From contig NZ_JAGTXB010000004.1 in the NCBI RefSeq assembly GCF_018224885.1, positions 310,001 through 374,000 of the forward strand: a stretch of 64,000 bases of DNA, read 5' to 3'. Under the pieces are notes generated by a model, which saw only the letters and a program-made list of their open reading frames with translations, was not told where the DNA came from and searched no databases. A program made the translations under genes and the position numbers. Shown here piece by piece: positions 45,789-54,950 of the stretch; positions within the stretch are counted from its first letter, which is position 1, and each line of letters starts with the position of its first letter. Source of the DNA: Chitinophaga hostae. Its GTDB lineage: Bacteria > Bacteroidota > Bacteroidia > Chitinophagales > Chitinophagaceae.

Positions 45789-46426
45789 AATATTATTTCC
45801 ATTTATTAAAAGTGTTTTATACATTTGCTTATGTAGCAGCTTGCTACTGACCCAATAATTTTTCCACATCCTCCCGAATTTCCAGCAGAATTTATTTGCA
45901 TGCCAAACTGATGTCATTTTATTGACACTTTTTGCTGAACCAACCTTATCCTCCCTGAGAAGCATTGCTTAGGTAATTTTTGTATTGGAAGTCACTGTGC
46001 CAACGATTTTGTGCAAATGACCTGGCTGAATAAGACATTCAGAAAATGTGCGTAAGACGCGTTATTATATATCGTGCCTCAGGAAAGGTCTTATCCTAGC
46101 TATATCCACAAGGACCCTTTGCTATTAACCGATTATAAATTGCTATTATATAAAATTTCGCCTGTTGTAGTCACACCGCTGCCCATGCAGGCATGAAAGG
46201 TAATGTGGGATGGAGTGGTACGCCACTGCTATCTCATATTTTCAGTAGGTGTATTCGGTTAATAGGAAGAAGGGGCGAATTCTTTCGCCCTTTCGCTTTT
46301 TTAAAACTTTTTGATTGTCAGACGATAGTGCGAATGTTGACAGTGCCCCATTTGACGCGTTTATCTTTAAATCACACGTGTTATTCGTAATTCTTTTTTA
46401 AATTGTGTAGTCACACAGACCAGCCA
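45789..46426. other. 640-bp region upstream of the LytS/LytTR pair, possible ncRNA
   Basis: No convincing gene. A 60-codon minus-strand frame near 45783-45965 has no family features. The right half (about 46150-46302) is more GC-rich than the left and holds two stable hairpins and a rho-independent terminator, which is a small-RNA-like pattern. No exact promoter box was found. Confidence 0.4.
46269..46302 (+). terminator. Orphan terminator: end of a small RNA or an attenuator
   Basis: A 10-bp stem (GGGCGAA with TTCGCCC, extended by A/T and G-T pairs, TTCT loop) followed by TTTCGCTTTTTT. It lies 125 bp upstream of the sensor kinase start and 480 bp after cmk with no gene between, so it must end some short transcript or attenuate the kinase operon. 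A second hairpin, AGTGGTACGCCACT, lies at about 46214-46228. Confidence 0.55.
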
Positions 46427-48379
46427 ATGTCTATAAAAGGTGTATGTTTTTTATCCCTGCTGTTGCTGGGAGCCTGTTTTGGAGCCATAGCCCAGGATTC
46501 CATTCGGATTTACAGGTTACTGGACTCCGTTCGTGCGCTCCCAAATGATACCGCCAAGGTGTCTCTGCTCCTGAAAAAGAGCGGAGCTAACGCCCGTTAT
46601 TTTGAATCACACAAAATAGAAAACCCCTTCGCCCAGGATGCCCTCACGCTGGCACAGCAACTCAAATACGCCAAAGGTATATCGCTTGCGTATAATGAGA
46701 TCGGTACCAGTAAAAGAAATAAGTCACTTTATATCGTTGCGGAAGACTACCACGAAAAAGCCCTCAAGGCGGCTGAAGAAATCAATGATACTTTCCTGAT
46801 CGTTTTCTCCCTGAACAATGCAGGCGTGGATTGCCGCCGCCAGGATAAACTCCAGAAAGCCTTCGACTACCATGTCAGGGCCCTGCGGCTGGCAGAGAAG
46901 ATCAATGATGTCCGCAATATCTGCGTAGCCACCAACAGCATCGGGAATATCCAGCTTACCACGGAAAAATATGCCGACGCCATCACGCATTTTAACCACG
47001 CGCTGGAACTGGAAGAAAAAAGCCATAACGACCTTGGAATAGCGATCAACCTGGGTAACCTTGGTTATGCCTACCAGGGACAAAATAAACTGGACCTGGC
47101 CATCCAGTATTATAAACGCTCCCTGGCCATGAACCAGAAAATGGACAGGCCCATTGGTATGGCCATCTGTTACAACGCCCTTGGTGCCGCTTACCAGGAA
47201 AAGAAGGACTACCAGTCCGCTATGTTTTACCTGAAAAAAGCGCTGGAGGTAAATGATAAGGTAGATGATAAAGTGCATGTGGCGGAAAGTTACCTCAGTA
47301 TAGGTAAGCTCCTCAGAGCCCAGGGTAAGCACGATGAGGCAAGGAAATATATGATGCAGTCGATCGATATCAGCAATTTTTGGGGATTCAAAGCCATGCT
47401 GATGGAGGCCTATAAAGCACTGGCTGCCGATTTTAAAGAAAGCGGCGATTTCCGGAAATCGCTCGATGCAATGGATAAATCACTGCTGTATAAAGACAGT
47501 ATCCTGGATGAGAAGTCGGCCATGGCCCTCACCCAAATGCAAACCATCTATGAGGTAGACCAGAAAAATGTCCAGATCCGCAACCTCGAACACGATAAAG
47601 TGATAGGGGACCTTCGCACCAAACGAAATGTGGTAGTTACCTTTTTCCTGGCAGCTTTCCTGATAATGGCGATTGTTGGTGGCTTTTTCTATATCCGGCA
47701 CCGTAACCTCAAAACAAACAAACAAACCCTGCAACTGGAGCTGCGGTCGCTTCGTTCGCAGATGAACCCCCACTTTATTTTTAATTCTCTCAGCTCCATC
47801 CACCGCTATATATGGAGCAATAACCAGGAGGAGGCCTCCGACTACCTGACCAAGTTTTCCCGGCTGATGCGCCTCATCCTGGATAATACACAGCATACTT
47901 TTGTTACATTAAATAAAGAACTGGAATCATTAAGATTGTATCTTGACCTCGAAGCGCTTCGCTGCAATGGAATTTTTGAATACCGGTTCAATGTTGACCC
48001 GGAAATCAACGATGAAGAAGTACTGATTCCCCCCATGATATTACAACCATATGTGGAAAACGCCATCTGGCATGGACTTGTGCACAAACAACCGGATGAA
48101 AAAGGACTCCTCGATATCGAAATTGTACTGAAAAAACGCAGCCTTATCTGCACCATTACCGATAATGGTATCGGCCGGAAAAAAGCCATGGAAATTAAAG
48201 ACCGGAAAGGACGTACGCACAATTCAGTGGGAATGAAAGTAACAGAAGGACGGATAGACCTGATACGGAAAATCAATAACAAAGAAGCAAAAGTAACCAT
48301 AACAGATCTCGAAGATGAATCAGGACAGGCCACCGGAACTAAAGTCACGATTGTTTTGCCTGCTGAATTTATATTTTAG
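46427..48379 (+). CDS. TPR-containing LytS-type sensor histidine kinase
   Basis: 650 aa from ATG 46427 (a TTG eight codons earlier is less likely). Signal or anchor segment CFLSLLLLGACFGAIAQ. About residues 60-350 are six or so TPR units (SLNNAGVDCRRQDKLQKAFDYH, NLGNLGYAYQGQNKLDLAIQYY, CYNALGAAYQEKKDYQSAMFYL). One TM helix (VVTFFLAAFLIMAIVGGFFYI) follows, then a short coiled coil, the His-kinase motif RSQMNPHFIFNSLSSIHRYI (phospho-acceptor His) and an ATPase domain ending in GTKVTIVLPAEF. Periplasmic TPRs are expected to sense a protein or peptide partner. The regulator gene follows 72 bp downstream. Confidence 0.9.
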   Translation: MSIKGVCFLSLLLLGACFGAIAQDSIRIYRLLDSVRALPNDTAKVSLLLKKSGANARYFESHKIENPFAQDALTLAQQLKYAKGISLAYNEIGTSKRNKSLYIVAEDYHEKALKAAEEINDTFLIVFSLNNAGVDCRRQDKLQKAFDYHVRALRLAEKINDVRNICVATNSIGNIQLTTEKYADAITHFNHALELEEKSHNDLGIAINLGNLGYAYQGQNKLDLAIQYYKRSLAMNQKMDRPIGMAICYNALGAAYQEKKDYQSAMFYLKKALEVNDKVDDKVHVAESYLSIGKLLRAQGKHDEARKYMMQSIDISNFWGFKAMLMEAYKALAADFKESGDFRKSLDAMDKSLLYKDSILDEKSAMALTQMQTIYEVDQKNVQIRNLEHDKVIGDLRTKRNVVVTFFLAAFLIMAIVGGFFYIRHRNLKTNKQTLQLELRSLRSQMNPHFIFNSLSSIHRYIWSNNQEEASDYLTKFSRLMRLILDNTQHTFVTLNKELESLRLYLDLEALRCNGIFEYRFNVDPEINDEEVLIPPMILQPYVENAIWHGLVHKQPDEKGLLDIEIVLKKRSLICTITDNGIGRKKAMEIKDRKGRTHNSVGMKVTEGRIDLIRKINNKEAKVTITDLEDESGQATGTKVTIVLPAEFIF

Positions 48380-48451
48380 CGGCCCGGTTAGGATACGTTG
48401 CCATATCATTATTATTTAACCATAAAACTGCTAATAGCTAAAGCTACCTGT

Positions 48452-49216
48452 ATGAGCGAAATCAAAGCTGTCATTGTTGACGATGAGCAACATTGCATTG
48501 ATGCCCTGCAAACGATGTTACAAAAAAAATGTCCCGGTGTACATGTAATTGGTTCGGCGAAAAGTGTGCGGGAAGCAAAAGAGCTGGTCGACGAATTACA
48601 ACCCGACCTGGTATTTCTCGACGTGGAAATGCCTTATCAGAACGGTTTTGAGCTGTTGAAACTATTTGAAAGAGTTTTCTTTGACGTCATTTTTACAACA
48701 GCATATGAACAATATGCGTTGAAGGCCATCAAGTTTAATGCACTGGATTACCTCCTGAAACCCTTTAGCATAAAGGAATTGCAGGATGCATTGGATAAGT
48801 TCCGGGAGAAAAAATTGAATCGCCATAAAGAACCGGGTGTATCTCCGATGGAGGTTTTTTTACAAAACATGAAAACACTCCAGCAAACACATAAGAAGAT
48901 TGCATTGCCTACCATCAACGGTTTGGTGTTTATGCCCGTTCAGAATATCGTCCGCTGCGAATCTACCGGCAACTATACCCGTATCTTTTTTACCGACAAA
49001 AAGAACCTGATGGTATCCCGGCCACTCAAGGAGTTTGAAGAACTCCTGTCTGATGTGGATTTCTTCCGGGTACATAATTCTCACCTGATAAATATGCAGC
49101 AAATGCAGTCCTATATACAGGGTGAAGGAGGGTTTGCGCTAATGAGTGATGGCACACAGGTAGAAGTATCCAGGCGGCGTAAAGCCGACTTCCTGAAAAA
49201 GGCCATGCAGTTTTGA
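48452..49216 (+). CDS. LytTR-family response regulator
   Basis: 254 aa from ATG 48452, chosen because MSEIKAVIVDDEQHCIDAL is the family start. The upstream 18 codons are leader DNA. The receiver domain has DLVFLDVEMPYQNGFELL (phospho-acceptor Asp) and TTAYEQYALKAIKFNALDYLLKP. The LytTR DNA-binding domain covers the last 100 residues (ALPTINGLVFMPVQNIVRCE, then VSRPLKEFEELL, FFRVHNSHLINMQQM, and RRRKADFLKKA). It is the partner of the preceding TPR kinase. Confidence 0.93.
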   Translation: MSEIKAVIVDDEQHCIDALQTMLQKKCPGVHVIGSAKSVREAKELVDELQPDLVFLDVEMPYQNGFELLKLFERVFFDVIFTTAYEQYALKAIKFNALDYLLKPFSIKELQDALDKFREKKLNRHKEPGVSPMEVFLQNMKTLQQTHKKIALPTINGLVFMPVQNIVRCESTGNYTRIFFTDKKNLMVSRPLKEFEELLSDVDFFRVHNSHLINMQQMQSYIQGEGGFALMSDGTQVEVSRRRKADFLKKAMQF

Positions 49217-49391
49217 CAAAGCAACGACTCCGATTTTATTCGTTTTTATGCCAGTTATAGTTAATTACCTACCATATAATAAATGGCTATTGCGGGCATA
49301 TTGCAGATAAACTACTTTTGAATTACGATTTCAATATAAACACAATATAAAGATTTTATACTCTGCATTACTAGCGTGATTAGCCCCAAAG

Positions 49392-49420
49392 AAAAAAGAC
49401 ACCTTCCTGGTGTCTTTTTT
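49392..49420 (+). terminator. Terminator before ispH
   Basis: A 12-bp perfect stem (AAAAAAGACACC with GGTGTCTTTTTT, 5-nt loop) lies between the LytTR gene and the convergent ispH gene and works in both directions. Confidence 0.85.
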
Positions 49421-49462
49421 GTTATACCTCGTTTTCAAGTAAATATCTATATATAATCTATT

Positions 49463-50686
49463 TTAATCAATTGTGGCCAGTTCATCGGCTTTGTGCTCCA
49501 GCCCGTAAAAAGACAATAACCGCCGGATCACTCCTTCCACCAACGCGTCCGGACAGGATGCGCCACTCGTTAATAGGATAGTTATCCGATCTTTTTCAGG
49601 TAAAAAACTATTACTGCTGATTTCCCTTTTATGGTGAAAATCCCAATGGTTAATGGCACTGCCGGAAAGTATATGTTCGGGAGATGAGATAAAATAGGTT
49701 GGCAGCTTTTCTTCACACAATTCCACCAGGTGCGAAGTATTGGAACTGTTGTACCCGCCCACTACAATGGCCAGATCTGCCGGCTCCAGCAACATACCGG
49801 TAACTGCGGTCTGGTTATCGTTGGTGGCATAACAAAGCGTATCCCGGGTATCGGCAAATCTTTCTCCAACAGTGGCCTCTGTAAGCCCGAAAGTGGCCAT
49901 CATTACCTGCCTGATATAGTCGGCAATCGCCTGCGTTTCCGTGGCCAGCATGGTAGTCTGGTTCACTACACCCACCCGTTGAAGATCGGCAGCCGCATCA
50001 AAGCCGGGGGAGTACTGCCCTTTAAACAGGTCATAAAATTCATCCGGCTTTCTTTGTCCGTTGATGAATTCAGCCAGCAGTGCAGCTTCTTTAATATCTT
50101 TTACTACCACCGTAGGCGTGCCCGCCTGGCTATGGGAGAAGGTAGCCCGGGTTTCCTCATGTTTAGGCTTGCCATGTACAATGACGGTGTAATTTTTCTT
50201 CCCGATTTGCTCTGCCTTGTTCCATACACGTTCTACAAAAGGGCAGGTGGTATTGTATTTCAGGGGTTCTATACCCAGCAACGCCAGCTGCCGCTCGGTT
50301 TCCAGGGTGGTGCCAAACGCAGGAATGATCACAATATCATCGTGCTGCAGGCTTTCCCAGGGAACCAGCTGATTACCCGAAGTATCCATGATAAATTGTA
50401 CCCCGCGACCCAGCAGATCGTTGTTCACATGCGGGTTATGGATCATTTCACTCAACAGGAAAATACGTTTGCCGGGGTTTTCATCTACCGTTTTAAAGGC
50501 GATTTCAATGGCGTTTTCCACACCATAGCAAAATCCAAAGTGACGGGCGAGTAAAATCCTGATCGGACCAAAATCAAGCTCAGTAGGAGTGAAGTCCTTC
50601 TTCATGCGGTCCTCCTGCTTGCGCTGGTTTTTGATGGCGCTGATCAGCGGACTGCGATATATAACCGGAACATTAAATGTTTTCAT
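49463..50686 (-). CDS. ispH: 4-hydroxy-3-methylbut-2-enyl diphosphate reductase
   Basis: Last enzyme of the MEP isoprenoid pathway, a [4Fe-4S] enzyme making IPP and DMAPP. The three cluster Cys are in HFGFCYGVENAIE, NTTCPFVERVW and TSGASCPDALVEG. At 407 aa it is longer than the E. coli enzyme (about 316 aa), with an N-terminal extension of some 45 residues and an insertion near the middle (INGQRKPDEFYDLFKGQYSP). Long forms are known in Bacteroidota and cyanobacteria. It follows the rhomboid gene by 34 bp on the same strand. Confidence 0.93.
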   Translation of the reverse strand: MKTFNVPVIYRSPLISAIKNQRKQEDRMKKDFTPTELDFGPIRILLARHFGFCYGVENAIEIAFKTVDENPGKRIFLLSEMIHNPHVNNDLLGRGVQFIMDTSGNQLVPWESLQHDDIVIIPAFGTTLETERQLALLGIEPLKYNTTCPFVERVWNKAEQIGKKNYTVIVHGKPKHEETRATFSHSQAGTPTVVVKDIKEAALLAEFINGQRKPDEFYDLFKGQYSPGFDAAADLQRVGVVNQTTMLATETQAIADYIRQVMMATFGLTEATVGERFADTRDTLCYATNDNQTAVTGMLLEPADLAIVVGGYNSSNTSHLVELCEEKLPTYFISSPEHILSGSAINHWDFHHKREISSNSFLPEKDRITILLTSGASCPDALVEGVIRRLLSFYGLEHKADELATID

Positions 50687-50720
50687 GTCTTAAATGGCGG
50701 AAATTGAACCGCAAAGTTAA

Positions 50721-51605
50721 TCAGTTTTCTTTGCTCACTTTGTCTAACCATGCTTTTTCTTCTGCACTCAGGCTATTATAGCCTTTTTCATTGATCTTAT
50801 CCAACAACTGATCCAGCCTTGACTGGCTGTTGTCGTCAGCCTTTTTTACTACTTTCAGCGGTGATTTTTTAGGTTTGAATTTCCGGGCGATTTGCCGTTG
50901 CTCCCGCCGGGTATTGGCGTCAAACAGCCATATTAATGGTTTACAAAGGTCGGTGCCGGCCTGCAGGATACGGATGTAAAAGAAGCCCAACAGGGAACCG
51001 CCCATATGGGAAATAAGTCCGCCTATATTGCCATTGGGAATAGAAATCAATCCCAGTACCACCAGGGCTGCCGCCAGCCACTTGAGCTTTACACTGCCCA
51101 GGAACATCAGCCCGATTTCATAGTTGGGCATCAGGGTTGCCGCAGCTACCAGGATACACATAATAGCAGCAGAAGCCCCTACCATGGTAGAACCCACATA
51201 GCCGGTAAACAGGCTGCTGCTTAAAAGATAAAGTAAACCGCCGGCAATACCCCCCAGCAGATATAAAGGAAGCACCCGCTTATTACCCAGGAAGTCCCTG
51301 AACAGGTTACCAAACCAGTACAGGTTGATCATATTAAACAACACATGGAATATTTCCTCGTGCGTAAACATGTAGGTGATCAGCCCCCAGGGCTTTAATA
51401 TAAAAGCGCTCAGCGGCGCATGGATGGCCAGCTGATCATAGGTCCATATAAGCGGAGCGGGTTGTTTGGTCAGAAAGGCAATAAGACGCAGCACGTTGAT
51501 TCCCAGGAAAATAACGATGTTCCAGAATAACAAATAGTTCACTGTATTACCTTGCCTGAGCCAATAGCGAATATCCGATTGAAATGAGGTCCCGTTCATA
51601 TACAC
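50721..51605 (-). CDS. Rhomboid-family intramembrane serine protease
   Basis: 294 aa with six TM helices. Rhomboid marks: ITYMFTHEEIFHVLFNMINLYWFG (helix 2 with HxxxN), the nucleophile in MVGASAAIMCILVAAA (GxSxA) and the catalytic His in ISHMGGSLLGFFYI. The cytosolic tail (AEEKAWLDKVSKEN with LDQLLDKINEKGYNSLSAEE) is typical of DUF6576-type tails in Bacteroidota. Substrate unknown. It is first in a two-gene unit with ispH. Confidence 0.92.
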   Translation of the reverse strand: MYMNGTSFQSDIRYWLRQGNTVNYLLFWNIVIFLGINVLRLIAFLTKQPAPLIWTYDQLAIHAPLSAFILKPWGLITYMFTHEEIFHVLFNMINLYWFGNLFRDFLGNKRVLPLYLLGGIAGGLLYLLSSSLFTGYVGSTMVGASAAIMCILVAAATLMPNYEIGLMFLGSVKLKWLAAALVVLGLISIPNGNIGGLISHMGGSLLGFFYIRILQAGTDLCKPLIWLFDANTRREQRQIARKFKPKKSPLKVVKKADDNSQSRLDQLLDKINEKGYNSLSAEEKAWLDKVSKEN

Positions 51606-51955
51606 AAATTAAAATAAATTCCGGGATTAAATAATAGTAATTAACATTTTGAATAGAGGAAAAATAAGCTGATTTACTGCGGATAAATCTCCGCTCACCC
51701 CTCTCTGTTTATCAACAATTAATCCCGATTCTGGTTGCTTTTCCGGCAAAAAAAATGCCTGGTTACATAGTTCAGTTTTTTGTCGAAGTATAAATTTTAA
51801 TAATACATTTAAAAAATATCTGAAAACTGCGCCCCATATGACAGCAGATAGCGTTATTCTTCAATAAAAAAGCGGATAAACAGGGATTTTTTCGTATTTT
51901 TGCCGTCCCATAAAACAGGGAGTCCGGGTATTCCGGCTTAAATTTTTAATTTTTT
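51606..51955. promoter_or_regulatory. Upstream region of rpsA with a TAnnTTTG -7 box
   Basis: 350 bp between the divergent rhomboid and rpsA genes. A perfect -7 box, TATTTTTG, lies at 51895-51902, 53 bp before the rpsA start. The matching -33 TTG is not clear. No further structure was recognised in this stretch. Confidence 0.5.
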
Positions 51956-53860
51956 ATGAGCGAAAACAACATTTCTAACGAACAAAACGCTGAACAACAG
52001 GCTCCGCAAGCTGAAGTTGCGGTTGAAACAGCGACACCAAAGGCACCTGTAGCAAAAGTTGAAACTGCACACGACGATTTCGACTGGAGCGTTGACAAAC
52101 GTAACGTTTCTTCCTACAGCAAAGAAGAAAAAGAAAAGTACGATGTAACTTATGACAGCACGTTCAAGGTGTTTGAAGAAAACAGCCTGCTGACCGGTAC
52201 TGTAGTAGGTTTAACCAACACAGACGTAGTAATCAACATCGGTTTCAAATCTGATGGTTTGATTTCTCTGAACGAATTCCGTGACTTACCAGGTCTGAAG
52301 ATCGGTGATGAAGTGGAAGTGCTGGTAGTAGAAAAAGAAGACCGCGATGGTAACCTGCACCTGAGCCGTAAACAGGCTCGCCAGAAACGTGCATGGGAAA
52401 AAATCGTGGAAGTTTACAAAACAGGCGAAGTGGTTACTGGTACCGTTACCAGCAAAACCAAAGGCGGCTTGATCGTAGATGTATACGGTATGGAAACATT
52501 CCTGCCAGGTTCTCAGATCGATGTGAAACCAGTTACAGATTACGACCAGTTTGTAGGCAAAACTATGGAGTTCAAGGTGGTGAAAGTAAACGAAACCATC
52601 CGCAACGCCGTTGTTTCCCACAAAGCGCTCATCGAAAGCGATATCGAACAACAGAGAGTGGATATCATCAGCAAACTGGAAAAAGGCCAGGTGCTGGAAG
52701 GTACCATCAAAAATATCACCGACTTCGGTGCATTCATCGACCTGGGTGGTCTGGACGGCTTACTGTATATCACAGATATCAGCTGGGGCCGTATCTCCCA
52801 TCCGAGCGAAGTGCTCCAGATGGATCAGAAAATCAACGTTGTTGTGCTTGACTTCGATGACGAAAAACGTCGCATAAGCCTGGGCTACAAACAACTGACC
52901 CCGCATCCGTGGGATACTTTACCAGCTACTATCACCGAAGGTGCTAAAGTAAAAGGTAAAGTTGTAAACATCGAAGACTACGGTGCATTCCTGGAAATCA
53001 TGCCAGGTGTTGAAGGTCTGGTTCACGTTTCTGAAATCTCCTGGGCTTCTACCCCTATCAACGCGAAAGAATTCTTCAAATTAGGAGAAGAATACGAAGC
53101 AGTGGTAGTTACCCTGAGCAAAGACGAGCGTAAAATGAGCCTGTCTATCAAGCAACTGACAGAAGATCCATGGTCTACTATCGAAACTAAATTCCCGGTT
53201 GAAAGCCGTCACAAAGGCATCGTGAAAAACATCACTCCTTATGGCGTTTTCGTTGAACTGGAAACTGGTATCGGTGGCATGATCCATATCTCTGACCTGA
53301 GCTGGATCAAACGTTTCAACCACCCATCTGAATACACTAAAGTAGGTAGCGAAATAGATGTAGTAATCCTGGGTATTGATAAAGACAACCGTAAACTGAG
53401 CCTCGGTCACAAACAGATCGAAGAAGATCCATGGAACACTTTTGAAACTATCTTCCCGATCAACTCTATCCACGAAGGTACTGTTGTGAAGAAAGACGAC
53501 AAAGGTGCTACTGTTCAACTGCAGTACGGTCTGGAAGCTTACGCTCCTGCACGTCACCTGAGAACTGAAGATGAAAAACCAATCAACGTTGAAGACGTGA
53601 AAGAATTCATGATCATCGAATTCGATCGCAGCGAAAAACGTATCCTGGTTTCTCATACCAGAGTTTGGGAAAAAGCACAGGCGGAAGAAAAACAGGCTGT
53701 AGTGAAAGAGAAGAGAGAAGAAGCTGACAAAACCCGTAAGGCTGTGAAAAACATCCAGGGTAAAGTTGAAAAAGCTACTTTAGGTGATCTGGGTGCTTTA
53801 GCTGAACTGAGAGAAAAACTGAAACAATCTGAAGGTGGCGAAGAAAAAAGCGCACAATAA
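51956..53860 (+). CDS. rpsA: 30S ribosomal protein S1
   Basis: 634 aa with six S1 RNA-binding domains after an acidic, Ala/Glu-rich N-terminus of about 50 residues. Domain starts visible are LTGTVVGLTNTDVVINIGF, VVTGTVTSKTKGGLIVDVYG, VLEGTIKNITDFGAFIDLGG, VKGKVVNIEDYGAFLEIMPG, HKGIVKNITPYGVFVELETG and HEGTVVKKDDKGATVQLQYG. The C-terminus is a charged coiled-coil-like helix. Codon choice is strongly biased, as in highly expressed genes. It ends at a strong terminator beside repeat element A. Confidence 0.96.
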   Translation: MSENNISNEQNAEQQAPQAEVAVETATPKAPVAKVETAHDDFDWSVDKRNVSSYSKEEKEKYDVTYDSTFKVFEENSLLTGTVVGLTNTDVVINIGFKSDGLISLNEFRDLPGLKIGDEVEVLVVEKEDRDGNLHLSRKQARQKRAWEKIVEVYKTGEVVTGTVTSKTKGGLIVDVYGMETFLPGSQIDVKPVTDYDQFVGKTMEFKVVKVNETIRNAVVSHKALIESDIEQQRVDIISKLEKGQVLEGTIKNITDFGAFIDLGGLDGLLYITDISWGRISHPSEVLQMDQKINVVVLDFDDEKRRISLGYKQLTPHPWDTLPATITEGAKVKGKVVNIEDYGAFLEIMPGVEGLVHVSEISWASTPINAKEFFKLGEEYEAVVVTLSKDERKMSLSIKQLTEDPWSTIETKFPVESRHKGIVKNITPYGVFVELETGIGGMIHISDLSWIKRFNHPSEYTKVGSEIDVVILGIDKDNRKLSLGHKQIEEDPWNTFETIFPINSIHEGTVVKKDDKGATVQLQYGLEAYAPARHLRTEDEKPINVEDVKEFMIIEFDRSEKRILVSHTRVWEKAQAEEKQAVVKEKREEADKTRKAVKNIQGKVEKATLGDLGALAELREKLKQSEGGEEKSAQ

Positions 53861-53881
53861 GACCAAGTTTCGTTAAATAAT

Positions 53882-53917
53882 AAAACCCGCTCCGAGTAAT
53901 ATTGGAGCGGGTTTTTT
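53882..53917 (+). terminator. Terminator of rpsA
   Basis: AAAACCCGCTCC and GGAGCGGGTTTT form a 12-bp stem with a 10-nt loop and a T6 tract, 21 bp after the stop. The T tract is also the left end of the repeat element that follows. Confidence 0.9.
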
Positions 53918-54136
53918 CTTGCCCAGGATTTTTTCTTGCCCAGGATTATACTGATTATGAGGATTTACAGGATTTTTTTCTTTTTTGATTTTAGAAGATT
54001 AGTGGAGACAGAAGCTGATATTGCTTTGTATCTCTCGAATCTTTTAAAATCAAATTATAATCACAATAAAAAAATCCTGTAAATCCTCATAATCAGTATA
54101 ATCCTGGGCAAGAAAAAATCCTGGGCAAGAAAAAAA
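53912..54136. repeat. Nested inverted-repeat element, copy A
   Basis: About 225 bp. The outer arms (TTCTTGCCCAGGATT unit twice, then ATACTGATTATGAGGATTTA, then CAGGATTTTTTT) are near-perfect reverse complements over about 67 bp. The inner arms (TTGATTTTAGAAGATT with AATCTTTTAAAATCAA) have one mismatch. The core begins AGTGGAGACAGAAG. Homologous copies lie at 60794-61010 (B) and 63520-63713 (C). This copy lies between convergent rpsA and cyclase genes. Confidence 0.8.
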
Positions 54137-54156
54137 CGGGGCGCAAAAACGCTGCC

Positions 54157-54921
54157 TTATTCAAAAATAGCCACCACGCGCGCAGGCGCGGCGCTCGCCC
54201 CCTTTATCTTCAACGGAAACACACTCACTTTAAAACCCGACGCAGGCAACACGCCCAGGTTAACCAGCTGCTCCATATGACAATATTCTTTTTGCTGCCC
54301 TACCAGGTGCGCCTGCCAGAAGTAATTATCCCGCTTGTTTTCTTTTGCTTTCTGCGCCATATATTTTAATGGCAGATCAAATCCCCATTGGTCAATTCCC
54401 ATCACCTTCACTCCCTGGTCAATCAGCCAATGTGTTGCTTCTGCACTCATGCCGGTACCGCGCATAGGATACTCCTTTGTGCCGATGTACTTGTCGCGCC
54501 CCGTATAAATCAACACAATGGTACCCGGCCTGATCACCACACCACTTTTTTCCAGGTCGGCACGTATATCCGCTACCGTTATCTCCTCAAAATCTGCCTT
54601 ATGTGTCATGTTCAATACCACGCCATCACCATAACACCACTCCAGTGGTATTTCATCAATAGTTTTGGCAGGCTCGCCATTAACGGTGGGCGAATAATGC
54701 CAGGGGGCATCTATATGCGTAGCGGCATGTACTCCCATGCCTATGATCTTATCGTCAGCCCACCCTTCAAATCCTTTGGGGAAAAGCTTCGCAGGCAAAC
54801 CAATAAAAAAGCGGATCAGGCCCTTGCTTTGCCGATGTGTTTTGTGCTTGATGCGGATACGCATAAACCATGGATCCTGCTTGTTGTAGGCAATGGTTTT
54901 GGATAGATCTACGATTTTCAT
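54157..54921 (-). CDS. Cyclase-family (kynurenine formamidase-like) metal hydrolase
   Basis: 254 aa of the cyclase/KynB family. The metal-binding motif is MGVHAATHIDAPWHYSP (HxxTHxDxPxH pattern), with MGIDQWGFDLPL and a C-terminal NLGVLPASGFKVSVFPLKIKGASAAPARV. Members hydrolyse amides or lactones using Mn or Zn. Substrate cannot be set here and there are no kynurenine pathway genes nearby. It follows the HAD gene by 29 bp on the same strand. Confidence 0.85.
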   Translation of the reverse strand: MKIVDLSKTIAYNKQDPWFMRIRIKHKTHRQSKGLIRFFIGLPAKLFPKGFEGWADDKIIGMGVHAATHIDAPWHYSPTVNGEPAKTIDEIPLEWCYGDGVVLNMTHKADFEEITVADIRADLEKSGVVIRPGTIVLIYTGRDKYIGTKEYPMRGTGMSAEATHWLIDQGVKVMGIDQWGFDLPLKYMAQKAKENKRDNYFWQAHLVGQQKEYCHMEQLVNLGVLPASGFKVSVFPLKIKGASAAPARVVAIFE

Positions 54922-54950
54922 AGTGTTGATTGGAAAATGGTGTGATGTTG

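Noticed and set aside
45783..45965. 60-codon minus-strand frame after cmk
   Set aside because: Overlaps the cmk stop, has no motif, and the composition is that of intergenic DNA.
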